From Bacteroidia bacterium (lineage in GTDB: Bacteria > Bacteroidota > Bacteroidia > UKL13-3), in contig JAKLJI010000001.1 in assembly GCA_023151275.1 (NCBI GenBank), forward strand, positions 82,409 to 146,408: a stretch of 64,000 nt of DNA, in the 5' to 3' direction. Under the pieces are notes generated by a model, which searched no databases, was not told where the DNA came from, and worked only from the letters and a program-made list of their open reading frames with translations. The number at the start of each line of letters is the position of its first letter. The stretch's first letter is position 1. The translations under genes and the position numbers were made by a program. Below are positions 8,446-16,828 of the stretch, piece by piece.

Positions 8446-11400
8446 ATGAAAAAGCTGTTCTACCCCATTCTTATCTTCCTAATTCTAAACTCAGCAACGC
8501 TTCATTCTCAAAACTATTCAATTCGGTTATTAACTGAGATTGACAAGTCAACTGGAACAAATAGCCAAGGATTAAGTATAGGGGATTTAAATCTCGACTC
8601 AAAACCAGATGCAGTTATTTCTAACGTTGGGAACGGAACCATTCGCATTTTAGTTGACACAGGTTTTGGCACAGCCTATGGTGCCCCTATTATTTTAACC
8701 ACGTTAAGTTCAACCGCAGTTGCCTATATAAAAGACCTGAACAGAGACAACAAACCCGATATTTTAGTTTGTTACACAGGCTCTTCCAATTTCTCAGTCT
8801 TTCAAAACAATTATTCGAGTGGACCAATGACCTCGACATCTTTTGGGAATAGGCAAGACTTCTCAACTGTTTTAAGCACTTCCACCAATACAGCAACTTT
8901 AAATGATTTTGATGGAGACACACTCGTTGATGTTATAATTTGCAGTTACAATTCTAATCGGCTAAGTATTTTTAAGAATACAACCTCAACAATAGGCGGT
9001 AGCATTACATTTGGCGGGCCCACTGCAATTAATTTGGCATCAACAGCGGCTCCTTCCTGTATAATTTCGGAGGACTTCAATGGCGATTTAAAACAAGATA
9101 TTGCTGTCACCAACTATGGGATGTCCACCATATCTGTTTTTCAAAATACAAGCACAACCTCTACCATAAGTTTTTCGAGCGGAACATATTACTCAACGGC
9201 TTCTGGCTGCTTAAACCTTACGAGCGGAGATATGGACTCGGATGGCAGGCCTGATATTATTACCAGTAATTACATTGCAAAAGGAATTACCGTTTTTAGA
9301 AACACAACAACCCAAGCAGGAAATCCATCCACATTTGCAACTGGGGTTCATATTAGCGCCGGAACAACTGACAATTTAAATGGTATAAGCACCGAAGATT
9401 TAAATCAGGATGGCCGGCCTGAAATTATGCAAACTTCAGTTCAATCTGGAAACCTACTTGTTTACGAAAATCAATCAGTTTCAGGAACAATAAATACATC
9501 CTCCTTTCTTGCACCCATTTCTTTTTATTCAGGAAACACTCCCATTGAGGTTCGGTCTGGCGATTGGAATGGAAATGGGATTAATGATGTTGCAGTAAGT
9601 AACTATTCCAGCGGTAATGTTCGATTTTTCACCAATAAAAGTATTGACCCCGGACCACAGCAACAGGGCAGCATTCTTTCCTTAACCAATATCTCAGGTG
9701 GAATTTTAGTAAAATTACAAAAGGGTACAGGAGTCAAGAGAATTGTATTAGCCAAACAAGACTCAATAGTAGGAGCTTCTCCAATTGATACAAATTTATA
9801 CCCCAGCTCCTCACAATTTGGACTAGGAGCTCAAATTGGTCATAAGAACTTTGTAGTTTATAACGGTCCACTTGACTCCTTTTTAGTGACCAATCTTTCC
9901 AATGGTTCAACCTATCATTTTGCAGTTTTTGAATATGCTGGAAATGGGAACAGAACGAATTATTTAACCGTAAATCCAGCAAGAGGGCAGTTAAAAAAAG
10001 TTACCATTTACTACAATAAACCTAATGGTAATCTGAACGATACCATAACGTGGGGTGATGAGCCTTCGGGTACAGGAAAAAACCCTTCAAATTTCAATCA
10101 ATCACATACCATTTATACACTTGCCAACGGAACATTTAATGGCCTATCAAGCAACTTATTGATAACTGGGCTTGAAACTAGCTTGAAAACAACATCAAAT
10201 ACCCATAGCCTCTTTATCCCTGCCGGTTTTACTTTGGCTGTGGATAGTATTAGTTTAGGAACCGGCAGCTCAATTATTGCTCAAGGCAACTTGATTTTCA
10301 ATAAAAGTAACTTCGAAGACAGCACTTCAGTACAATTTGTTGGCACAAATTCACAATTGGTACCCGCCGCATCTTATTTTAACCTAACTGTAGGTTTGTC
10401 AACCAAAACAACAACTGGTAATCTAATCATAAGAAACTCACTAAATCTAGCATCAAACCTAGACTTGGGACAAAACAATCTTACGCTAGGAATTTCTGCA
10501 ACTCAAAATGGCACTCTAACCCAAAATGGCGGCTGGATTATTGGCAGCCTTTCCAGGTGGTGTGCCACAAATACAACCAACTTGTTTTTCCCCTTGAGCA
10601 ATGGAAATTCTTCAAAAGCTGCCACTATTGAATTTCCATCAGGAATTAGTTCTCCCGGAGTTATTTCGTTCAAATTCCTTCCTGGGAAAACAACAGGAAC
10701 AGGATTACCCCTATTTGACTTTACTTCCACTTTTGTACTCATTAATAAACTTTCAGAAGATGGAATCTGGCAAGCTGCCAGTTCAAACGGATTAGCAGTC
10801 AGTACTTATAATTTAACCTTAAGCAATGGGGCAATTTCAGGGGTAAGTCAGATAAGCAACCTTCGCATCATTCGAAGAAACCTGGGTGGAAGCTGGTCTC
10901 TTTCTGGAAATGCAGGAACAAATACAGGAACAGCAACCAACTTAAGTGTTCTTCGCAATGGAATGTCCGGATTTGGTGAATTTGCAATAGCTGGTGATTC
11001 AACAAATAATGCCCTTCCCTTGCGCTTTCTTAATCAGGAAGGAAGATTTTTTTCATCAAACCAAGCAATTATTTCATGGAAAACAACAGATGAATCTGGA
11101 CTTAATAAATTTGCGATTGAACTTTTGAAAGAGGGTAATTGGCGAGAAGTATCATCAGTAAAACCAACAAATAAAAAGGGAATCAATAATTACAAAACTC
11201 AAATTGAATTAAATACACTAGGCTCGATTTGCAGAATTGTAGGAATTGATTGGGACGGAACAGAATGGATTTCAAAACCTTTTTTAATTACAAACGAAGA
11301 GGAATTGGGCGAAAAACAACTGATTTATCCAAACCCAACAACAGATTTTATTTTCATCAAAGCAGAAGCACAAGGCCAAACTTTACGAATTTTCAGTCTT

Positions 11401-11541
11401 GAGGGTCAGCTAATAGAGGAAAAAATGGATCTTAAACAAAATGAGTTTATCCAAACAAACCATTTGCCAGCAGGCACCTACCTACTTGAATTTTCTTTTC
11501 CTGGGGCAAAACCGAATTTTCAAAGGCTCATTAAACACTAA
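8446..11541 (+). CDS. FG-GAP/VCBS repeat T9SS type A cargo protein
   Basis: This 1031-residue secreted protein has a signal peptide (MKKLFYPILIFLILNSATLHSQ). The N-terminal 400 residues hold seven FG-GAP/VCBS units with acidic calcium loops such as DLNRDNKPD, DFDGDTLVD, DMDSDGRPD and DWNGNGIND, spaced about 50-60 residues apart, which suggests a seven-bladed propeller. A fibronectin-like segment and a beta-rich region of about 300 residues follow. The end (about 955-1031) is a type A sorting domain with LIYPNPTTDF and LPAGTYLLEF. It probably binds a surface ligand after T9SS export. It starts six nucleotides after the LamG gene, so the two are likely co-transcribed. The ligand is unknown. Confidence 0.85.
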   Translation: MKKLFYPILIFLILNSATLHSQNYSIRLLTEIDKSTGTNSQGLSIGDLNLDSKPDAVISNVGNGTIRILVDTGFGTAYGAPIILTTLSSTAVAYIKDLNRDNKPDILVCYTGSSNFSVFQNNYSSGPMTSTSFGNRQDFSTVLSTSTNTATLNDFDGDTLVDVIICSYNSNRLSIFKNTTSTIGGSITFGGPTAINLASTAAPSCIISEDFNGDLKQDIAVTNYGMSTISVFQNTSTTSTISFSSGTYYSTASGCLNLTSGDMDSDGRPDIITSNYIAKGITVFRNTTTQAGNPSTFATGVHISAGTTDNLNGISTEDLNQDGRPEIMQTSVQSGNLLVYENQSVSGTINTSSFLAPISFYSGNTPIEVRSGDWNGNGINDVAVSNYSSGNVRFFTNKSIDPGPQQQGSILSLTNISGGILVKLQKGTGVKRIVLAKQDSIVGASPIDTNLYPSSSQFGLGAQIGHKNFVVYNGPLDSFLVTNLSNGSTYHFAVFEYAGNGNRTNYLTVNPARGQLKKVTIYYNKPNGNLNDTITWGDEPSGTGKNPSNFNQSHTIYTLANGTFNGLSSNLLITGLETSLKTTSNTHSLFIPAGFTLAVDSISLGTGSSIIAQGNLIFNKSNFEDSTSVQFVGTNSQLVPAASYFNLTVGLSTKTTTGNLIIRNSLNLASNLDLGQNNLTLGISATQNGTLTQNGGWIIGSLSRWCATNTTNLFFPLSNGNSSKAATIEFPSGISSPGVISFKFLPGKTTGTGLPLFDFTSTFVLINKLSEDGIWQAASSNGLAVSTYNLTLSNGAISGVSQISNLRIIRRNLGGSWSLSGNAGTNTGTATNLSVLRNGMSGFGEFAIAGDSTNNALPLRFLNQEGRFFSSNQAIISWKTTDESGLNKFAIELLKEGNWREVSSVKPTNKKGINNYKTQIELNTLGSICRIVGIDWDGTEWISKPFLITNEEELGEKQLIYPNPTTDFIFIKAEAQGQTLRIFSLEGQLIEEKMDLKQNEFIQTNHLPAGTYLLEFSFPGAKPNFQRLIKH

Positions 11542-11596
11542 ACGTGTGTAGCCCCAGATTAAGCAAAACATTTCCTAATTACCAGGAAACCCTAGT

Positions 11597-11604
11597 TAAA
11601 CTTC
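11597..11604 (+). promoter_or_regulatory. Possible -7 box (TAAACTTC) before the glycan cluster
   Basis: Two mismatches from TAnnTTTG, seven nucleotides before the TTG at 11612. It is weak, but fits the short spacing seen at other genes here. A small inverted repeat TTTCCT/AGGAAA lies just upstream (11571-11589). Confidence 0.22.
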
Positions 11605-11611
11605 TAATCTG

Positions 11612-12553
11612 TTGAATTTATGGCGAAGGATTAGCATCTGCACATTCTACCAAAAAGGCTCAAGAAATTGGGCTTTTTTGCTGTTATTTGAAGCCAGAAT
11701 GGCTTATAAAATCAATAGCAATCAGGCAATAACAGATAAAATAAAACTGCTTTGGGGCTTTGTTCCGGGAAAATTCCACAAATTAACTCCTGGTCCATTG
11801 CGCGAACAAAATCGTGTGCTTAATGAAGCCGAACATGCCGGATTTGCTATAGCATACCACTCGGATGGCCACCTGCTCAGCAAAGAAAATCGGAACTACT
11901 TTCTACGAAAAAACAGCTCAGATTATTTGGTATTTCAACAGGTAATTCTGGGGAAGGAATACCAACCTTTGATTGATATTGCCAAAAAGACCTTTAAGGA
12001 CAAGGCACTTACATTGGTTGATGCCGGTGCTAATGTTGGATTCGCTACACTTGCCTTGGCAGCAGAACTCAACCTTAACAAAGTCATCTGTATTGAACCT
12101 GATTCCAGCAATTTCAAAAACCTTGAAACCAATCTCAAATCAAACCAACTCAACCAAGCCAAGCTCTTAAAAACAGGATTGTGGAACAAGGAAACCCGAT
12201 TAAAAGTAAGCACCAATTTCCGTGACGGTCGAGAATGGTCGCTGAGTTTGGAAGAAACATCTGCAGATGATAAACAAGGTTTTGATTGTGTTTCACTTGA
12301 ATCCCTATTCAAAAACTACCAGTTGGAACGAATTGATATTTTAAAAATTGATATTGAAGGCGGTGAGAAAACGGTATTTGAAGGACTTCAAAATCAACCC
12401 GAACTATTGTACAAAATCGGGATTATTGCAGTGGAGATTCACGATGAAATTGCAGATAGAGCGCTCATCAATACACAATTAAAGGCAGCTGGCTTTTCGC
12501 TCGAAACTATTGGAGAAACAACACTTGCCATTAACCAAAACTTAGAATTATGA
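11612..12553 (+). CDS. FkbM family methyltransferase
   Basis: FkbM-type enzymes are SAM-dependent O-methyltransferases that often cap sugars or lipids in surface glycans. This 313-residue protein has the SAM loop TLVDAGANVGFATLALA, the acidic ICIEPD strand end and the post-motif LKIDIEGGEKTVFEG. Ending at residue 313 with no extra domain is typical. The start is uncertain: TTG at 11612 gives an N-terminal block that looks coding and sits close behind a weak promoter motif, while the first ATG in frame is at 11699 and would give 284 residues. The stop overlaps the next gene as ATGA. It begins a six-gene overlapping cluster. Confidence 0.8.
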   Translation: MNLWRRISICTFYQKGSRNWAFLLLFEARMAYKINSNQAITDKIKLLWGFVPGKFHKLTPGPLREQNRVLNEAEHAGFAIAYHSDGHLLSKENRNYFLRKNSSDYLVFQQVILGKEYQPLIDIAKKTFKDKALTLVDAGANVGFATLALAAELNLNKVICIEPDSSNFKNLETNLKSNQLNQAKLLKTGLWNKETRLKVSTNFRDGREWSLSLEETSADDKQGFDCVSLESLFKNYQLERIDILKIDIEGGEKTVFEGLQNQPELLYKIGIIAVEIHDEIADRALINTQLKAAGFSLETIGETTLAINQNLEL

Positions 12554-13230
12554 GGCAGGAAAACGCACAAAGGCTAGAAAGCTATAAGATAAAAAAAAGT
12601 TTCTATTACTACCTCGAACATCACTTCCTGATTGAAGGCCTAAAAAAGGCAATAAATTCCTTTGCCCAAGGAGATGTAATTGATATTGGATGTGGAAATA
12701 AACCCTACGTGGGAATGTTTGAAAACCGAATCAACTCCTATACAGGTTGTGATATTATTCAATCATCCGAAAACTGCGTGGATGTGATTTGTCCGGCACA
12801 GCAAATTCCCCTACCTGACGCGAGTTTTGACACCGTATTTTCAACCCAAACCATTGAACATGTCGGCGATTTTCAAGGTATGCTCAATGAGTCGTTCAGG
12901 CTCTTAAAACCGGGAGGTCACATTATAGTATCGGGACCCATGTATTGGCCACTGCACGAAGAACCCTACGACTACTTTCGATTTACCAAACATGGATTCA
13001 AATTTGCACTTGAAAACTCCGGATTTGAAGTGCTTGAAGTAAACCCCAATGGCGGAAAATGGGCCCTTTTTGGACAAACCATTTTGTTAACTTTCCCCGT
13101 ATGGCTAACCTTTCCGAGGTTTCTCAGAACAGCGCATAACCTGTTCTATTCATGGCTCGATAAAAAGTTTTTTGATCCGGTAAACACCATGAACTATGTG
13201 GCTGTTGCCAGAAAACCAAAGCATGCATGA
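12550..13230 (+). CDS. Class I SAM-dependent methyltransferase
   Basis: This 226-residue protein of the Methyltransf_11 type has motif I VIDIGCGNKPYVGMF (about 44-58), an acidic strand end (CDII), the FDTVFSTQTIEHV segment and a post-motif LKPGGHIIVSGP. A YDYFRFTKHGF block after it is common in glycan-cluster methyltransferases. The ATG overlaps the previous stop (ATGA at 12550), and its own stop overlaps the next start, so translation coupling is likely on both sides. No signal peptide. The acceptor is unknown; the context suggests a sugar or lipid-linked glycan. Confidence 0.85.
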   Translation: MRQENAQRLESYKIKKSFYYYLEHHFLIEGLKKAINSFAQGDVIDIGCGNKPYVGMFENRINSYTGCDIIQSSENCVDVICPAQQIPLPDASFDTVFSTQTIEHVGDFQGMLNESFRLLKPGGHIIVSGPMYWPLHEEPYDYFRFTKHGFKFALENSGFEVLEVNPNGGKWALFGQTILLTFPVWLTFPRFLRTAHNLFYSWLDKKFFDPVNTMNYVAVARKPKHA

Positions 13231-14048
13231 GTAATGTTGCCATTATAATCCCTTGCTACAATCATGGAGCCTATATCCGCGAAGCGCTTGATAGCTTTAA
13301 GGAACTGAACTCATCGGAAGTGGAAGTTGTTGTTGTGAACGACGGTTCCACAGATAACCAAACCCTGGATGTGCTGAATCAACTCAAGCAAGAAGGATTT
13401 CGGGTAATTGACCAGAAAAACCAAGGCTTGGGAAAAACAAGAAACAACGGCATTAAAGCAACTCAGGCCCCCTATATTCTCCCTTTGGATTCAGACAATC
13501 GCATTAACCCAAACTATGTAAGAAGGGCCGTTGAAATTCTGGAAAAACAGCCCGAAATTGGCGTAGTTTACAGCAATCCCAGGTATTTTGGAGAACGAGA
13601 AGGAATAGGAGAATTACCTGATTTCAATTTACAGCGTTTGATGCTAGGCAATTATATAGATGCATGTGCAGTTTACCGACGCAGCGCTTGGGAAGAGGTT
13701 GGAGGTTACGATGAAAACATGCCATTTATGGGTGTTGAAGATTGGGAATTCTGGTTACACCTGGCGTTTAAAGGCTATGGATTTCATCATATTCCAGAGC
13801 CCTTGTACGATTATCGGGTAGCGCCAGTTTCGATGATCAAGAAAGACACGGCCCCCAATTTTCAGGTGCTGAAAGCCTATATCGAACAAAAACACAACCG
13901 ATTTTTAGACTATAATTTTGTTGGAACTTATGTAAGCGAACGCTTTAAAGCGGCGCCATTGGCCTTTTTGGTGAAATTGATATTGAGAACCTGGTTTCCA
14001 TCTCGCTACACCAAGCTGGTGCAGGAGCGAAAATTAAATCGGATTTGA
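13227..14048 (+). CDS. Glycosyltransferase family 2 protein
   Basis: This 273-residue GT-A enzyme has the N-terminal VAIIIPCYNHGAYIREAL, the nucleotide-binding VVVVNDGSTDNQT, the metal-binding DSDN (LPLDSDNRINPNYV, about 88-101) and the ED pair in GVEDWEFWLHL (about 171-181). These are the complete GT2 signature set, so it is probably active. No membrane helix is evident. It transfers a sugar from a nucleotide donor, most likely to a growing surface glycan. It overlaps the methyltransferase upstream by ATGA and the next gene by one base. Confidence 0.9.
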   Translation: MSNVAIIIPCYNHGAYIREALDSFKELNSSEVEVVVVNDGSTDNQTLDVLNQLKQEGFRVIDQKNQGLGKTRNNGIKATQAPYILPLDSDNRINPNYVRRAVEILEKQPEIGVVYSNPRYFGEREGIGELPDFNLQRLMLGNYIDACAVYRRSAWEEVGGYDENMPFMGVEDWEFWLHLAFKGYGFHHIPEPLYDYRVAPVSMIKKDTAPNFQVLKAYIEQKHNRFLDYNFVGTYVSERFKAAPLAFLVKLILRTWFPSRYTKLVQERKLNRI

Positions 14049-14956
14049 TGAAGACCGCAGTTTTATTAATCGTATTCAACCGGATTGATACCGCAGCACA
14101 AGTGTTGGAGCGCATACTTGCAAGTGGCTGCACCAATCTGTATTTGTATTCCGATGGTCCACGATCGGAAAAAAGCGGGGAAGCAGAACAGCTGAAGGAT
14201 GTTCAGCAAGCGCTAGTGGCCAAAATACCGGGACAAGTAAAATTAACTACCCGATTCAACAACACAAATCAGGGACCACGCATTGCAGTTGGAGAAGCGA
14301 TTAGCTGGTTTTTTGAGCAAGAAGAAGAGGGAATCATTTTTGAGCATGATTGCCTGCCCCATCCCGACTTTTTTCCCTTCTGTGAAGCACTATTAGACCG
14401 CTACAGCACAGATGAACGCATCATGCATATTTCGGGGGATAATTTTCAATTTGGCAAGCAACGAGGCGAAGGCTCCTATTACTTTTCGCGCCTGAATCAT
14501 ATTTGGGGGTTTGCCACCTGGAGAAGAGCCTGGAATCATTACGACCCCAGCATGAAAGACTGGCCTGAATTTAAAGCAAACAAGCGGATGAACGACATCT
14601 ACAGTCACAAACGCATGCAGAAAATCTGGGAAGCTATTTTCGACAAAACCCATTCCGGAGAGCTTCAAACCTGGGATTACCAGTGGACATTTTCCATGTG
14701 GCGCAACAATGGATTGGCCATTCTGCCACAAAATAATTTGGTAAGTAATATTGGGTTTGATTCAAAAGCCTTAAATACGACCAACCCCAATCATTCTTTG
14801 GCAGCTATGGAAACCCGTCCAACCGGAGCCCTGGTTCATCCTAAATTTATTCTGCCAGCAATTGAAGCAGATGAATTTAGTATTCTTGAGGTTTTTAACC
14901 CCACAATAGGCAAATTTGCATGGCAACAAGTAAAACGTAAGCTGGAAAAACTGTGA
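14048..14956 (+). CDS. GT-A fold glycosyltransferase (nucleotide-diphospho-sugar transferase type)
   Basis: This 302-residue protein begins MKTAVLLIVFNRIDTAAQVLERI, a GT-A nucleotide-binding start, followed by LYLYSDGPRS. EEGIIFEHDCLPHPDF (around 93-108) carries the acidic EHD that replaces the DxD metal motif. The block NHIWGFATWRRAWNHYD is characteristic of this GT2-related group. The ATG at 14048 overlaps the preceding TGA by one base (TGATG); an in-frame TTG one codon earlier is less likely. It is co-transcribed with the neighbouring glycan genes. The sugar donor cannot be told from sequence. Confidence 0.75.
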   Translation: MKTAVLLIVFNRIDTAAQVLERILASGCTNLYLYSDGPRSEKSGEAEQLKDVQQALVAKIPGQVKLTTRFNNTNQGPRIAVGEAISWFFEQEEEGIIFEHDCLPHPDFFPFCEALLDRYSTDERIMHISGDNFQFGKQRGEGSYYFSRLNHIWGFATWRRAWNHYDPSMKDWPEFKANKRMNDIYSHKRMQKIWEAIFDKTHSGELQTWDYQWTFSMWRNNGLAILPQNNLVSNIGFDSKALNTTNPNHSLAAMETRPTGALVHPKFILPAIEADEFSILEVFNPTIGKFAWQQVKRKLEKL

Positions 14957-15873
14957 AAGAGTTTATAAAGAATATTAGCGGTTTGAAAAAAACCGGACAG
15001 TTTCTGAGAGAGGAATTGGAGCGGTTGAAGCTATTGAGCGCACAGCCTATGGTTTCGCGCATTCTCGACATCAAAGAACCGGTTGACAACCTGAAGAAAG
15101 TAGAATTTTCAGCCTTTTCGCAATGGGGAGATGATGGAATTATTCAATACCTGATTCATCTGTTAAACATCAAAGAAGAAACTTTTATTGAGTTTGGAGT
15201 TGGAAATTATTTGGAAGCCAATACCCGCTTTTTGCTCATGAACAACCATTGGCGGGGACTTATTTTTGATGGCTCAGAACGAAACATGGAATTTGTAAAA
15301 AACGACTCCATTTCGTGGAAATACGATATTCAGGCCATTCCCTTGTTCATAACGCGCTCTAATATAAACACGGCTATTCAAAAAGCCGGATTTTCCGGCG
15401 AAATTGGCCTCTTGCACATTGACATTGATGGCAACGATTATTGGGTTTGGGAAAGCATAAATGTGGTCAACCCTCAATTGGTAATTATGGAATACAACAG
15501 TGTTTTCGGAAACAAAGAGGCCATTAGCACACCCTACGCCGATGACTTTTATGTGAGTGCAGCACATTATTCCAATCTGTATTTTGGGGGTTCATTGAAA
15601 GCCATGTGCCACCTGGCCACTCAAAAAGGCTATTCCTTTGTGGGTAGCAATAGCGCAGGCAACAACGCCTATTTTGTGAGAAACGACAAAATGGGGCCGC
15701 TGAAGGCTCTGAGCGCGGCAGAAGGTTATGTGCGTTGCCGGTTTAGACAAAACCGCAAACCCGACGGCTCACTTGGCTTGATTCCGGATACTGAAGCCAT
15801 TTTTCAGGCAGGAGAATTGCCCGTTGTTCAGGTTGCCACAGGCCAGACACTTTCATTAAAATCCTGCTTATGA
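14953..15873 (+). CDS. FkbM-like protein of uncertain function
   Basis: This 306-residue protein has the outline of a SAM methyltransferase. TFIEFGVGNYLEANTRFLL looks like motif I, GLIFDGSE ends the second strand, and LLHIDIDGNDYWVWESI matches the FkbM post-motif LKIDxEGxE, here with DGND. The block FSQWGDDGIIQYLI before motif I recurs in a family often annotated only as hypothetical. The start is a GTG at 14953 that overlaps the previous stop (GTGA), and the stop overlaps the next ATG. Its place between two methyl/glycosyltransferases argues for glycan modification, but catalysis is not established. Confidence 0.55.
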   Translation: MKEFIKNISGLKKTGQFLREELERLKLLSAQPMVSRILDIKEPVDNLKKVEFSAFSQWGDDGIIQYLIHLLNIKEETFIEFGVGNYLEANTRFLLMNNHWRGLIFDGSERNMEFVKNDSISWKYDIQAIPLFITRSNINTAIQKAGFSGEIGLLHIDIDGNDYWVWESINVVNPQLVIMEYNSVFGNKEAISTPYADDFYVSAAHYSNLYFGGSLKAMCHLATQKGYSFVGSNSAGNNAYFVRNDKMGPLKALSAAEGYVRCRFRQNRKPDGSLGLIPDTEAIFQAGELPVVQVATGQTLSLKSCL

Positions 15874-16751
15874 TTTCTGCACAATCACTATTCAACAAAT
15901 TCCTAAGCACCCAAAGCAGGCAACAGGAAAAAATATGGTTATTACTTCGGCAGCATAAACTAAAAAATTCCGACCCAGTTATTCAGTGGAATTACCACGA
16001 ATCAGTATTGGCTATCAACCTAAGCCATGACCTACCCTTTAACCTGAAGCAATTTCCCTTATACAGCCAGAACCTGGGAAAGGTTGCGGGAATCATTCAA
16101 CGCAAGTACCCCAAAGCCGGCATTATTGATGTGGGGGCCAATATTGGCGACTCGGTAGCCGTTATCCGGCATTTCAGTGAAGCACCGGTTTTATGCATTG
16201 AAGGAAATCCGAAATTCATTCCGCTCTTGCAAAAAAATGCAGCGCAATGGAAAAACATTCACATGGAGTTTTGCTTTGTTGGCGAAAAAGAAACCAAAGT
16301 TCAACCTATGAACAACCTGGGAACAGCCTGGCTTAAAGAAGATGAATCAGGAATTCCGGTACGAACCATTTCCTCTGTTATCAAAAATCACAGCGCGTTT
16401 GCACAGGCCAAACTCCTCAAAATAGATACTGATGGTTTCGACAATCAAATTATTCGGGGAGCCAAAGAATTTTTACGTGAAGCCAAACCCGGAATTTTCT
16501 TCGAATACGACCCGTTCTTTTTGGCTAAACAAAACGAAAGAGGTCCTGAAATTCTTGATTTTCTTGAGCAATTAGGCTATCAAACTTTGCATATTTTCGA
16601 TAACCTTGGGCATTACCTGATAAAATTAAGCATCAACGAAAGGGCACATTTCGAACACTTGCATAATTACTTCAACAGAGATGGCTCGATGTATATGGAT
16701 ATTTGGGCTGTACATCAGCAGGATGCTGATATAGACACAAGCTCTCTCTAG
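15870..16751 (+). CDS. FkbM family methyltransferase (second copy)
   Basis: This 293-residue protein carries FkbM motifs: IIDVGANIGDSVAVIRHF (about 90-107), LCIEGNPKFIPLL and LLKIDTDGFDNQIIRGA. It differs clearly from the FkbM gene at 11612, so it is not a recent duplicate. It closes the six-gene overlapping cluster; its ATG overlaps the preceding stop as ATGA. The likely role is O-methylation of a glycan residue, but the acceptor is unknown. No terminator is seen before the next gene, which has its own -7 motif. Confidence 0.8.
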   Translation: MISAQSLFNKFLSTQSRQQEKIWLLLRQHKLKNSDPVIQWNYHESVLAINLSHDLPFNLKQFPLYSQNLGKVAGIIQRKYPKAGIIDVGANIGDSVAVIRHFSEAPVLCIEGNPKFIPLLQKNAAQWKNIHMEFCFVGEKETKVQPMNNLGTAWLKEDESGIPVRTISSVIKNHSAFAQAKLLKIDTDGFDNQIIRGAKEFLREAKPGIFFEYDPFFLAKQNERGPEILDFLEQLGYQTLHIFDNLGHYLIKLSINERAHFEHLHNYFNRDGSMYMDIWAVHQQDADIDTSSL

Positions 16752-16805
16752 GCAGAATTAAGTACAATTTACAGGAGTATTATTTTCAGAACCCCTGTAT
16801 CTCAG

Positions 16806-16813
16806 TATATTTG
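16806..16813 (+). promoter_or_regulatory. Promoter -7 box (TATATTTG)
   Basis: Perfect match to TAnnTTTG, 15 nt before the ATG at 16829. It covers an upstream in-frame TTG (16811), which argues against that TTG as the start. Confidence 0.5.
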
Positions 16814-16828
16814 AGAGCTAAGAATATC

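Noticed and set aside
16770..16799. TACAGG/CCTGTA hairpin before the type-B gene
   Set aside because: Only six base pairs across an 18-base loop; not convincing as a terminator.
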